A stretch of DNA of 64,000 bases from the NCBI GenBank assembly GCA_964592125.1, contig CAZQBV010000002.1:10380-74379 (forward strand), written 5' to 3'. Of this stretch, positions 36,868-44,936 are shown piece by piece (position 1 is the stretch's first letter; each line of letters starts with the position of its first letter). The notes beneath the pieces are model-generated. The model worked only from the letters and a program-made list of their open reading frames with translations, did no database searches and had not been told where the DNA came from. The stretch comes from UBA5399 sp964592125 (GTDB lineage: Bacteria > Bacillota > Clostridia > Christensenellales > Christensenellaceae). Made by a program: the position numbers and the translations under genes.

Positions 36868-36904
36868 CTTGTTACGAAAACTTAATCACTTGTTACGAAA
36901 GCTT
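36868..36904 (+). repeat. Two 16-base direct repeats, 21-base period
   Basis: CTTGTTACGAAAACTT (36868-36883) and CTTGTTACGAAAGCTT (36889-36904), one mismatch. They start 21 bases apart, i.e. two helical turns, so both lie on the same DNA face. They lie in the leader of the binding-protein gene and look like tandem regulator-binding sites. Confidence 0.65.
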
Positions 36905-36958
36905 CACATCACATGCCACTCTTTGCTACAATAAAAGTGATTCCCGGAGTGATTTTTC

Positions 36959-37013
36959 ATTGGCAGAATATATGCACTCTCTGCCAATTTGGTAAAAAAG
37001 ACGTACAACAAAT
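36959..37013 (-). promoter_or_regulatory. Promoter and operator-like region of the binding-protein gene
   Basis: On the minus strand TTACCA (complement of 36990-36995), 17-base spacer, TATATT (complement of 36967-36972). Perfect nine-base arms ATTGGCAGA/TCTGCCAAT (36959-36967 and 36980-36988) straddle the -10. Immediately upstream is ATTTGTTGTACG (complement of 37002-37013), shared with the regulator gene's upstream region. The remaining gap to the permease stop is otherwise featureless. Confidence 0.55.
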
Positions 37014-37071
37014 TAGAGTGCTGCAGATTTCGCTCACCTACAGCCTCACTTTACATAAAAACTTTTATTGA

Positions 37072-38052
37072 TTATTTCTGTTTGCTCTTTCTTACAATAT
37101 CTATGTACACCGCAACCACAATTACCACACCTGTTACAATATACTTATAATAGAATGGTACATTCAAATAGTTCAGTCCACTGTTTAGCGTTTGTATGAT
37201 AAATGCGCCAAGCAAGGTGCCCCCAATGGTGCCACTGCCCCCACTCATACTGGTTCCGCCCACAATGGCGGCCGCAATAGCATCCATTTCCGCGCCCTGC
37301 CCCAGCTCGGGCTGACCGCTGTAAAGACGGGAGGACAAGATAACACCAGTAATACCACTGAGCAAACCGGAAATGATATATACCCACATAGTGGTATTTC
37401 GCACCGGTATGCCACTGAAGCGAGCCGCTTCCTTATTCCCACCAATGGCATATATATTCCGCCCAAATTTTGTTCGGTTCAGTAGCAGAATCATAATAAT
37501 CAAAACTGCCACCATCACCAAAATGGGATTGGGAATTGTTTCGAATAAAAACCCATTCCCAAATTCTCCGAATTCTGTTGGGGTTCGAATGGGCTTCCCC
37601 CCCGAATACAGATAGGCAACACCACGCGCCGCCTGCATCATTGCCAACGTAACTATAAATGGAGGCATATCTGTACGCGAAATTAACAATCCGTTGATGG
37701 CACCCATAGCAGTAGCCATTAGAATACCCACCATAATGCCAACAACCGGGCTGATGCCAAAGTTTGCAATCAAGCCCGCGCAGTAGGTACTTGCCACGGC
37801 GCACAGCGCGCCTACAGAAAGATCTATACCGCCAATAATAAGGCAAAGTGTCATGGCAAATGCCACAGGTGCATACAGCGAAACTTCGCGCACTAGGTTA
37901 ATTAAATTCTTGGGCTCTAAAAATCTGCCTTTGGTGAGTATGGCATATACCACCAGCAGCAGTGCCAGCGCAATAAACAAGCCCGACTTTTGCCTCATAG
38001 AAATTTTAAATTTGCTATCGCTTTTTATTACATTTGTGTTTGAATTACTCAT
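37072..38052 (-). CDS. Ribose-type ABC transporter permease
   Basis: 326 aa, eight to ten helices, of the RbsC/XylH type (BPD_transp_2). Conserved segments: LIIGGIDLSVGALCAVAS, GAINGLLISRTDMPPFIVTL, the short EAA-like loop GGNKEAARFSGIPVR, and DAIAAAIVGGTSMSGGSGTI. The ATG overlaps the ATPase stop by four bases (ATGA), so the two are translationally coupled. The ribosome site is GGGGGA eight bases upstream. Confidence 0.93.
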   Translation of the reverse strand: MSNSNTNVIKSDSKFKISMRQKSGLFIALALLLVVYAILTKGRFLEPKNLINLVREVSLYAPVAFAMTLCLIIGGIDLSVGALCAVASTYCAGLIANFGISPVVGIMVGILMATAMGAINGLLISRTDMPPFIVTLAMMQAARGVAYLYSGGKPIRTPTEFGEFGNGFLFETIPNPILVMVAVLIIMILLLNRTKFGRNIYAIGGNKEAARFSGIPVRNTTMWVYIISGLLSGITGVILSSRLYSGQPELGQGAEMDAIAAAIVGGTSMSGGSGTIGGTLLGAFIIQTLNSGLNYLNVPFYYKYIVTGVVIVVAVYIDIVRKSKQK

Positions 38053-39569
38053 TTTTCTTGTCCCCCAAGTGAATGTTTCAATATCTCATGTTCTTCAATT
38101 GCGTCGCCTTCCATGCAACCCATCATTCTGCCTTCACGCATAATATATACACGTGTACTCATATTAATTACTTCCGGCATTTCGGATGAAACAATAATAA
38201 TACCAATGCCCTGCTGTGCCAGCTTTACAATTTGCTCGTAAATTGCTGCCTTGGCGCCCACATCTACACCACGCGTGGGTTCATCCAATATCAAGATACG
38301 CGGCTTTGTAGCAAGGCATTTGCTTAGCACTACCTTTTGCTGGTTGCCGCCAGATAGGTTTCGAACCAATTGGCTAAGGCTGCTGGCACGAATATCCAGC
38401 TGTTCTGCATATTCCTGCGCAATTGCCGCCTCTTTTTTGTAGTTGGTATTCAGGCCATTTATAAATTCATCCAAAACGGATAGCGTGATATTGTATTTTA
38501 TATCCTGTATCAATACCAGCCCTTGTTCTTTTCTACTTTCGGGGGCCAATATAATGCCGTTCTCTATTGCGTCTGCCGATTTTGCAATTGTTACTTTTTG
38601 TCCTTCAACGTACACATCTCCACTGGTTACTTCCGCATCTGACACACCAAACAATGCACGCATTGTTTCCGTGCGACCACTGCCCATTAACCCATAGAAG
38701 CCCAATATTTCGCCTTGATATAGCTCGAAACTAATATCCTGAACCTGTTTGCCCGCGTTTAAATGTTCCACCCGCAGCAACTCTTTTCCCTTGGTACCAT
38801 TGAATTCCGGATAGAAGTTTTCAAATTCACGTCCCACCATCATACTAACAAGCTGATTATAGTCTGTAACGGCCATATCCACAGTGCCAACATACTTGCC
38901 ATCGCGCAACACCGTGCTTCTGCCACAAATGCGGAACAACTCTTCCATACGGTGGGAAATATATATAATGGAGTGTCCCTGCCGCTGCATATCTTCAATA
39001 AATTGAAATAGGCGGTCTATTTCCTGATCTGTAAGTGAAGCCGTGGGTTCATCCATCACCAAGATACGCGCATTGATAGATAGTGCCCGCATAATTTCCA
39101 CCATTTGCTGCTGCGCCACACTTAGCCTGCCAACAAGCTGCGTGGGGCTAATGTCCAGCCCAAATTTTTTCAGCAATTCCTGTGTTTCCTGAATGGGTTT
39201 TTTGTCATCCACAAAGCCAAATTTACTTGTGGGCATGCGGCCTAAGAAAACATTTTCGGCCACTGTCATTTCGGGAACCAAGCTTAACTCTTGATGGATG
39301 ATGCTGATTCCATACTTTTGCGCATCCAACACATTTTCTATCTCCACCTTCTTGTCATCAATGAAAATTTCACCAGCATCTTTTTTATAAATGCCGTTTA
39401 AAATTTTCATTAGCGTGGATTTCCCTGCGCCATTTTCTCCAATTAATGCATGCACTTCGCCTTTTTTCAAGTCGAAATGCACATCACTTAGAACCGTTAC
39501 CCCAGAAAAGGCTTTGCTAATGCCTTTTAGAGCTAGAACGGTTTCAGCTTCGTTCACTATTTTTTCCAT
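38049..39569 (-). CDS. Ribose-type ABC transporter ATPase (two nucleotide-binding domains)
   Basis: 506 aa with tandem ABC domains like RbsA. The first Walker A is GENGAGKSTL, its signature LSVAQQQMVEI and Walker B ILVMDEPTASL. The second half has a degenerate Walker A (GSGRTETMRALFG) but an intact signature LSGGNQQKVVLSKCL and ILILDEPTRGVDVG. One functional and one degenerate P-loop is usual in the family. ATG at 39569 has AAGGTGG eight bases upstream. Follows deoC after a 255-base gap containing inverted repeats. Confidence 0.93.
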   Translation of the reverse strand: MEKIVNEAETVLALKGISKAFSGVTVLSDVHFDLKKGEVHALIGENGAGKSTLMKILNGIYKKDAGEIFIDDKKVEIENVLDAQKYGISIIHQELSLVPEMTVAENVFLGRMPTSKFGFVDDKKPIQETQELLKKFGLDISPTQLVGRLSVAQQQMVEIMRALSINARILVMDEPTASLTDQEIDRLFQFIEDMQRQGHSIIYISHRMEELFRICGRSTVLRDGKYVGTVDMAVTDYNQLVSMMVGREFENFYPEFNGTKGKELLRVEHLNAGKQVQDISFELYQGEILGFYGLMGSGRTETMRALFGVSDAEVTSGDVYVEGQKVTIAKSADAIENGIILAPESRKEQGLVLIQDIKYNITLSVLDEFINGLNTNYKKEAAIAQEYAEQLDIRASSLSQLVRNLSGGNQQKVVLSKCLATKPRILILDEPTRGVDVGAKAAIYEQIVKLAQQGIGIIIVSSEMPEVINMSTRVYIMREGRMMGCMEGDAIEEHEILKHSLGGQEK

Positions 39570-39596
39570 ATGCAATACCACCTTATACTATTCCAC

Positions 39597-39634
39597 AATT
39601 AAAAACATATTTGTTTTTAATTCGCGCCATTGGC
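39597..39634 (-). promoter_or_regulatory. Intercistronic hairpins before the ABC ATPase gene
   Basis: Minus strand, in order of transcription: GCGCC-AAT-GGCGC (39622-39634), then a perfect ten-base inverted repeat AATTAAAAAC/GTTTTTAATT around AAATAT (39597-39622), about 30 bases before the ATPase start. It could trim expression between the enzyme and importer parts of the operon. Confidence 0.5.
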
Positions 39635-39707
39635 GCAGGCGCAATACGTATTATTGAAGGTACTTCCGGCTACCACCCCGAAAGCTTTATTTCTAAGCCA
39701 CACACAT

Positions 39708-39724
39708 TTTTGTGTACGACAAAA
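39708..39724. promoter_or_regulatory. 17-bp palindrome TTTTGT-N5-ACAAAA, operator candidate
   Basis: TTTTGTGTACGACAAAA on the plus strand. The minus-strand reading TTTTGTCGTACAC matches the ATTTGTTGTACG element upstream of the regulator gene and the binding-protein gene (shared TTTGTYGTACR). The symmetry suits a dimeric repressor such as the SorC-type protein encoded at 42912-43883. Nearby on the plus strand TTGTTGTA (39751-39758) is a further half-site-like sequence. Confidence 0.5.
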
Positions 39725-39824
39725 TAAACATCTTGAAATGAACGCTAAACTTGTTGTATTGTGTCAAAAGAAATGCAATACCGCCACACTGCAGACAATG
39801 CGGCGGCATTGTCTTATTACTGGA

Positions 39825-40661
39825 TTAATAGCTATTCTTTGTAATGGTAACTCTTCCGCTGGGGCATGTGCCCTTGCATGCACCACAACTTACACACTGG
39901 TGTCCTGCATCTGCACCGCCTCCGGATACAATGGCCGCACCAGAACTTGTGCCCAAACGATTTGCACCTGCGCGAATCATATTTACTGCATCCTGATAGG
40001 TTTTTACACCACCAGATGCCTTTACGCCCAACTGATCCCCAACCGTTTCACGCATTAATTTTACATCTTCTGCAGTAGCACCACCACTGGAGAAGCCAGT
40101 TGAAGTTTTTACAAAATCGGCACCTGCCATTTTGGATACGGCGCAAGCCTTTACCTTTTCCTCATCTGTAAGCAGGCAGGTTTCTATAATTACCTTTACC
40201 AATGCGCGGCCTTTGGCGGCATTTACCACGCCCTCTATATCACGCTTCACCAGCTGCCAGTCACCCGACTTAATTGCCCCTACGTTCACCACCATGTCCA
40301 CTTCTTTGGCGCCATTGTTTACAGCATCCGCTGTTTCGCCAGCTTTTGCTTCCGGCGTGCATGCCCCCAAGGGAAAACCAATTACGCAGCAAGGCGCTAC
40401 GCCGCTGCCTTCCAGCTGACGTGCCACATATCCGATGTAGCTGGGGTTTACGCATACGCTTGCAAACTTAAATTTTTTGGCTTCATCGCAAACACGGGTC
40501 ACATCACTGATAGATGCTTCCGGTTTCAGTATTGTGTGATCCACATACTTTGCCATGCTTGCCGGGCTCATATCCTCTGCACCCATGGCCTGCGTGTTTG
40601 CGGCACCATATTTTGCACATACTTGCTCTGTTACTTGTTTGATAATTTCGTTGATATCCAT
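39825..40661 (-). CDS. deoC: Deoxyribose-phosphate aldolase with targeting helix and four-Cys tail
   Basis: 278 aa against ~220 for ordinary DeoC. The core (~35-247) cleaves 2-deoxyribose-5-phosphate to glyceraldehyde-3-phosphate and acetaldehyde. The Schiff-base Lys156 is in LVKVIIET, Lys185 in DFVKTSTGFSSGG, Asp122 in VDMVVNVGAI. The N-terminal extension MDINEIIKQVTEQVCAKY is an amphipathic helix plus linker, like microcompartment encapsulation peptides. The C-terminal ~25 residues hold CVSCGACKGTCP (Cys256, 259, 262, 266), a C-x2-C-x2-C-x3-CP pattern typical of a 4Fe-4S site. ATG has GGGAGG upstream; it follows the dehydrogenase by one base. Confidence 0.93.
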   Translation of the reverse strand: MDINEIIKQVTEQVCAKYGAANTQAMGAEDMSPASMAKYVDHTILKPEASISDVTRVCDEAKKFKFASVCVNPSYIGYVARQLEGSGVAPCCVIGFPLGACTPEAKAGETADAVNNGAKEVDMVVNVGAIKSGDWQLVKRDIEGVVNAAKGRALVKVIIETCLLTDEEKVKACAVSKMAGADFVKTSTGFSSGGATAEDVKLMRETVGDQLGVKASGGVKTYQDAVNMIRAGANRLGTSSGAAIVSGGGADAGHQCVSCGACKGTCPSGRVTITKNSY

Positions 40662-40662
40662 T

Positions 40663-41715
40663 TTACTGTACCTCCCTATCGTCTGCGACGATAACTGCTT
40701 TCATAATTCCCTTTTTCTCAATGTCCTCGAATGCTTGCAATGCATCCTTTAAGGAATACGTTTTCGAAATATATTTTGCTGTTTCTATTTTACCATGTGC
40801 CAGCCAATCCAGCACTTTTTTATTCTGCGCTGCTGTGGAAGCATGTGCGCCAAACACGCCAGCCTCCTTATAATGAATGATATTGCTGTCTATAAAGCCC
40901 GTGCCCTCACCCGGCAGCCCGCCAAACAAGCTAATCCTGCCGCGCTTTGCCAGAATTTCCTGTGCCTGCTTTTGTGCCGCACCTACGGAACAGGCCACAA
41001 TGGCAACATCCACACCGCGCCCGCCAGTCAGCTCCATCACGCGTGCCACAGCGTCTTCACTGCCTGATATAGTGTTAATACCCGGCACATATTCCTTGGC
41101 AATTGCCAAACGTTCTGCATTGGGCTCTATTAGTATTACTTTTTCCGCACCTGCGGCAAATGCAAGTTCTGCGTGGTTTGTGCCAATAAAGCCACTGCCA
41201 AACACCGCCACATAGTCGCCATGCTCTATTGCCAGCAATTCCTGCGCATTCACGGCACAGGCCACAGGCTCTGCCAGCGCAGCTTGCAGGCAGCTTACGT
41301 TGCTTTGTACTAGGTTTACACTGCCCATATCAAAGAACTCTGCGGGAATTTCCATATACTCCGCAAAACTGCCGTCAAACTGGAAGCCCAGCGTTTTCAA
41401 ATTGTCGCACATATTGGTATGGCCTTTTTTGCACATATAGCATTTGCCACACCCCAGCGCCGGTGCAACCGTAACCCTGTCTCCCACTTTAAAGCCTGTT
41501 ATATCCTTGCCAATTTCCACAATTTCGCCACACATTTCGTGACCCACCGTGGTGCCCGCAGCAATTTTTTTACTGCCGTGCATATAGGTGCGGAAATCTG
41601 TGCCACAGATAGAAGACGCATTTACCTGTATCACCGCCGTGTTGTTTTTGGCGTGCGGCCTTGGCTTTTCTACCAGCTCAAGTTTCCCGCTATTGTTATA
41701 AATTAATGCTAGCAT
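40663..41715 (-). CDS. Zinc-dependent alcohol/polyol dehydrogenase (MDR family)
   Basis: 350 aa. Catalytic zinc ligands: Cys in SSICGTD and the GHE motif (VGHEMCG). The structural zinc site is CGKCYMCKKGHTNMC. NAD-binding Rossmann turn is VAVFGSGFIGTNHAELAFAAGA. Closest in style to sorbitol/threonine-dehydrogenase-like MDR proteins; substrate not determinable. Tightly linked to deoC (one-base gap), so it is probably part of the same pathway: either reducing acetaldehyde to recycle NADH or oxidising an upstream polyol. Confidence 0.85.
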   Translation of the reverse strand: MLALIYNNSGKLELVEKPRPHAKNNTAVIQVNASSICGTDFRTYMHGSKKIAAGTTVGHEMCGEIVEIGKDITGFKVGDRVTVAPALGCGKCYMCKKGHTNMCDNLKTLGFQFDGSFAEYMEIPAEFFDMGSVNLVQSNVSCLQAALAEPVACAVNAQELLAIEHGDYVAVFGSGFIGTNHAELAFAAGAEKVILIEPNAERLAIAKEYVPGINTISGSEDAVARVMELTGGRGVDVAIVACSVGAAQKQAQEILAKRGRISLFGGLPGEGTGFIDSNIIHYKEAGVFGAHASTAAQNKKVLDWLAHGKIETAKYISKTYSLKDALQAFEDIEKKGIMKAVIVADDREVQ

Positions 41716-41745
41716 AAGTACCCTTTCATGTAAGAGCCCATAGGC

Positions 41746-42807
41746 CTATTCTCCAAAGCTTTCACCATGGGGAAGGAACATTACCTTGTTGAAGAAGATG
41801 CCGCCTTTGTCTATTTTACGAAACATTTCGGGCGCTTCATCCAACGGCAGCATGTGGCTAATCATGTGTTTAGCGCCTATTTTGCCTTCCTTCATCATTT
41901 CCAATCCCGCAAACCAGTCATCGCCCGGAAAGGGTTTTGTGAAGGAGTTCCACGAACCTATTACGGAAATTTGACTGCGCATAATGTTATCCACCTGCTT
42001 CTCACCCAAATCCAATCCCTGATGAGAGATGCCCAGCAACACCACTCGCGCCATTTTGCCCGCACAGTCAATTGCCTTTTTCTGCGCAACCGGCGCACCT
42101 GTAAAGTCTATTACCACATCCGCCATTTTACCGCCGGTTTCCTGCTTTATTATTTCCACCGGGTCTTGCTCGGAAGCATCAATAGCAATATCCGCACCGT
42201 TGTCCAGTGCCGCTTTTATTTTTTCTTCGCCCATATCTACTGCAAAAACCTTGCTTGCGCCACGCGCTTTGGCAATTTGTATGGCATAAAGGCCAATAGG
42301 GCCTGCACCGTATGCAACAAACACTTCGCCCGGCTGTAGCTGTGCCTGCGCCAAGCCATGCAGTGCGTTGCCACATGGGTCTGTAGTGGCGCCATCCACA
42401 TAGCCCACGTTGTCTGGCAGCTTCAGCATATTGGGCTCGGGAACTGCCACATATTCCGCCATTGCGCCATCCCTACGCGAGCCAAAATAGTCGTAATCCT
42501 CACACAGGGAGTAAATACCTTTTTGGCACCACTCACATTTGTAGCAGGGAATCAGCGGGGGAACGGTAACCCTGTCACCCTCTTTAAATTCTTTTACATC
42601 TTTGCCTACCTTCACAATTTTGCCAGCAAATTCGTGACCAATTGTAAGGGGGGCAATATGCGCGCCATACTTGTTCACACGCGGTATATCGGAGCCGCAC
42701 ACGCCACAGGCCATTACCTGTACCAATGCTTCATTGTCTTTTGGTTCGGGCACAGGTACGTCTTCCACCCTTAAATCGCCCGGTTTGTACATTCTTACTG
42801 CTTTCAT
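41746..42807 (-). CDS. Zinc-dependent dehydrogenase, galactitol-1-phosphate dehydrogenase-like
   Basis: 353 aa. The N-terminus MKAVRMYKPGDLRVEDVPVP, catalytic-zinc CGVCGSD and IGHEFAGK are typical of the GatD/sorbitol dehydrogenase group. Four structural-zinc cysteines are in CYKCEWCQKGIYSLC, and the NAD site is VAYGAGPIGLYAIQIAKA. First gene after a strong promoter at 42846-42873, heading dehydrogenase-dehydrogenase-deoC-ABC. Likely oxidises or reduces a sugar alcohol (phosphate) feeding the compartment; not provable from sequence. Confidence 0.85.
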   Translation of the reverse strand: MKAVRMYKPGDLRVEDVPVPEPKDNEALVQVMACGVCGSDIPRVNKYGAHIAPLTIGHEFAGKIVKVGKDVKEFKEGDRVTVPPLIPCYKCEWCQKGIYSLCEDYDYFGSRRDGAMAEYVAVPEPNMLKLPDNVGYVDGATTDPCGNALHGLAQAQLQPGEVFVAYGAGPIGLYAIQIAKARGASKVFAVDMGEEKIKAALDNGADIAIDASEQDPVEIIKQETGGKMADVVIDFTGAPVAQKKAIDCAGKMARVVLLGISHQGLDLGEKQVDNIMRSQISVIGSWNSFTKPFPGDDWFAGLEMMKEGKIGAKHMISHMLPLDEAPEMFRKIDKGGIFFNKVMFLPHGESFGE

Positions 42808-42845
42808 ACGCTATCCTCACTTAATCTGTAAGAGCCTCTATTCTT

Positions 42846-42873
42846 ATAATAGAATAATATTTTATTTTGTCAA
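42846..42873 (-). promoter_or_regulatory. Promoter of the dehydrogenase-deoC-ABC genes
   Basis: Minus-strand TTGACA (complement of 42868-42873), 16-base spacer, TATTAT (complement of 42846-42851), start expected ~30 bases before the dehydrogenase ATG. It separates this segment from the upstream regulator gene, so the locus has more than one transcription start. Confidence 0.72.
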
Positions 42874-42911
42874 CAGTTTATTCGTGTAAAATTCTACATT
42901 TAGTTCGCAGC

Positions 42912-43883
42912 TTATCCTTTTAGCTGACGAATCACTTCCTGTGCTGTAATTTCATCCGTATACAAACTGTTTACCAGCCCTCCACGAAGGGCGCCAATGA
43001 TTGCCTGTGCCTTTTCATTTCCCACCGCCAAGCCAATACGATATTCTTTTTCCTTGATTGCCGCAAGATCCAGCCCTATCATACAAGCATCCATTTCTTC
43101 ATTCACCGGCCTACCTTGCTTGTTGAAGCAACGCCCAGCTATATCCCCCACAGCGCCACGCTTTACAACCTCCGCATAGTTTATTTCGGAATATGCGCCA
43201 CGCTTGGTAAGCACGGAGTCCTTCGTCATTGCCCCAATTGCAAACACTGCAATACGCGACTGCCGTGCAAATTCCATTACGTACTCTATATGCGAATCCT
43301 GCCGTATGGCATCTGCAATGTGACGAGAATCCACAATCAGCGGAACTGGCAACATATACCCCTCTGCCGCAAAATATTCCGAGAGTTCTTCCACAATTTT
43401 TCCAGACTTTGTAGAATCCATATCGCCAGCGGTAGAGCCATTCATCATCACTACTTTTGCACACTTGCGATTGGTACTGCTTTCTTTGGAGAGCACACTA
43501 GCCAGTTGATCCAGCGTGTTGCCCCAAGATACACAAATGATGTCTTCCGGCAGCACTATCTTGCACAGGTCTGCGCAAACGGATTTGCAGGTATCCTTCA
43601 TGCGTATTTCCATATCCTCTGTATACGCAGGGGTAATAAACGCTTTTTTCAGGTCAAAATGTTTGTGAAATTCTTTTTCCAGTGTTTGTACAGACTCTAC
43701 GGGATAATTGATTTGAAACCTAACAAACCCACCGGATACCGCCTTTTTAATCAAACGGCATACAGACGACTTGGAGATAAATTCCTCCTTAGCAATCTGT
43801 TCCTGATTCATGCCCAGTTCGTAATATTTTTTTACTACGCTAAGCATTTGATTCAGTTCGTTGCTTTCCATTTCCCGCGCCAT
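42912..43883 (-). CDS. SorC/DeoR(B. subtilis)-type sugar-binding transcriptional regulator
   Basis: 323 aa. The N-terminal HTH is LGMNQEQIAKEEFISKSSVC then RLIKKAVSGGFVRF. The C-terminal SorC sugar-binding domain has CVSWGNTLDQLASVL, VVMMNGSTAGDM, VFAIGAMTKDSVL and GDIAGRCFNKQGRPV. The family includes B. subtilis DeoR, whose effector is deoxyribose-5-phosphate, which fits the DeoC substrate here. It sits between shell-protein genes and the dehydrogenase-deoC genes, and is probably the local regulator. Confidence 0.9.
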   Translation of the reverse strand: MAREMESNELNQMLSVVKKYYELGMNQEQIAKEEFISKSSVCRLIKKAVSGGFVRFQINYPVESVQTLEKEFHKHFDLKKAFITPAYTEDMEIRMKDTCKSVCADLCKIVLPEDIICVSWGNTLDQLASVLSKESSTNRKCAKVVMMNGSTAGDMDSTKSGKIVEELSEYFAAEGYMLPVPLIVDSRHIADAIRQDSHIEYVMEFARQSRIAVFAIGAMTKDSVLTKRGAYSEINYAEVVKRGAVGDIAGRCFNKQGRPVNEEMDACMIGLDLAAIKEKEYRIGLAVGNEKAQAIIGALRGGLVNSLYTDEITAQEVIRQLKG

Positions 43884-43905
43884 AGCCCACTAAGCCTTTC
43901 CACAG

Positions 43906-43933
43906 TTTTGGTACTAAAAAGCGTACAACAAAT
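43906..43933 (-). promoter_or_regulatory. Operator-like element upstream of the SorC-type regulator
   Basis: The minus strand reads ATTTGTTGTACGC, TTTTTAGTACCAAAA. It matches the binding-protein upstream element (ATTTGTTGTACGT, CTTTTTTACCAAAT) over about 27 bases with a two-base and a one-base gap. It lies 23 bases before the regulator start, fitting autoregulation. Confidence 0.55.
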
Positions 43934-43983
43934 ACGCACGAAGCAAATTTTTTCTTTGCCTCATCCCACAAAACACTTTACTG

Positions 43984-44274
43984 CTAATTCAACTCTGTGG
44001 TTTTGCCGTCGTACGTATAGCTGTCTATCACTCCACAAATTGTAAGATCGCCTATCATATCATCCTGTAGAAATACCATTGCAGCATATCCATCGGTATT
44101 CACCAGCACAATATCGCCCACACCCGCCTGCGCTGCGTCAAACGCAATCACACGGGGCGAGCCATCCGGCTGGCAATTCTCATCCAGATATTCCACAATC
44201 ATCAGCTTATAGCCATGGTATAGCTCGTCTTTAATTGTGGAAACCACATTTCCCACAACTTTGGCAATCCTCAA
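43984..44274 (-). CDS. BMC-P shell vertex protein (EutN/CcmL)
   Basis: 96-aa pentameric vertex protein that caps shell corners. MRIAKVVGNVVSTIKDE is the family start and VGDIVLVNTDGYAAMV the central motif. Translation starts at TTG 44274, ten bases after the upstream BMC-H stop, with GAGG eight bases before it. One of three BMC-P genes in the locus; last shell gene before the regulator. Confidence 0.93.
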   Translation of the reverse strand: MRIAKVVGNVVSTIKDELYHGYKLMIVEYLDENCQPDGSPRVIAFDAAQAGVGDIVLVNTDGYAAMVFLQDDMIGDLTICGVIDSYTYDGKTTELN

Positions 44275-44284
44275 TGCTCCAACC

Positions 44285-44563
44285 TCATTTGCCTTTTGGC
44301 AGTATCATTTCCACATCACCATGAGGGCTGGGTATTACGTGCACACCATACAGGTCGCCCACGCGCTTTGCAGCAGCAGCGCCCGCATCCACAGCAGCTT
44401 TCACTGCGCCCACATCGCCACGCACCATTACAGTAACTAGGCCACTGCCAATTTGCTCTTTGCCTTCCAAAGATACATCGGCCGCTTTTACCATAGCATC
44501 AGCCGCTTCAATTGCGCCTATCAGCCCTTTTGTTTCCACCATTCCCAATGCCTGTTTGTCCAT
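44285..44563 (-). CDS. BMC-H hexameric shell protein (PduA/EutM type), copy 2
   Basis: 92 aa, a single BMC domain: QALGMVETKGLIGAIEAADA is the family signature and VRGDVGAVKAAVDAGAAAA contains the edge residues. IPSPHGDVE closes the fold. Forms the facet hexamers with a central pore. Nearly identical to the BMC-H at 44937-45242 through residue ~85; the sequences diverge only in a few positions and at the short tail. Confidence 0.96.
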   Translation of the reverse strand: MDKQALGMVETKGLIGAIEAADAMVKAADVSLEGKEQIGSGLVTVMVRGDVGAVKAAVDAGAAAAKRVGDLYGVHVIPSPHGDVEMILPKGK

Positions 44564-44651
44564 CGCTTAACATCCTCCATCTTTCCTGTTGAAGTCATTT
44601 TATACTATTATCTACCGGCAAATGCCGGATGTACTCTTGCTAGAGCTTGTA

Positions 44652-44918
44652 TTATGGCTGCTCCCTATAGGAATCTATAAATCCTACCACAGCGGCATCT
44701 GCCGGCGTTAAATTTTTACGAAACAGACGCGCTGCCTCTTTAGAACCAATCAGGTATACAAAATCGCCCCGCCCGGCCTGCCTTGTGGAATCCGCAGCAA
44801 CTATCATTTTAGTCTTTTTGCCGTTTTCCACCAGCTGCACTACCAGCAGCGGTATGTTCGCCAAATTTTCGTCCTTGATTGTGGAAACAACCGTTCCCAC
44901 TATTTCGCCGGTATACAT
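44652..44918 (-). CDS. BMC-P shell vertex protein (EutN/CcmL)
   Basis: 88 aa. MYTGEIVGTVVSTIKDENL is the EutN/CcmL N-terminus, and GRGDFVYLIGSKEAARLF the conserved loop and helix. AGGAAG lies eight bases upstream. It alternates with the BMC-H genes (H-P-H-P), suggesting that a BMC-H/BMC-P pair duplicated. This copy differs far more from the other BMC-P proteins than the BMC-H copies do from each other. Confidence 0.93.
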   Translation of the reverse strand: MYTGEIVGTVVSTIKDENLANIPLLVVQLVENGKKTKMIVAADSTRQAGRGDFVYLIGSKEAARLFRKNLTPADAAVVGFIDSYREQP

Positions 44919-44936
44919 TTCATTTACTTCCTATTT

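Noticed and set aside
36868..36904. Mini-CRISPR array
   Set aside because: Only two repeats of 16 bases with a five-base spacer and no cas genes; period and position fit regulator sites.
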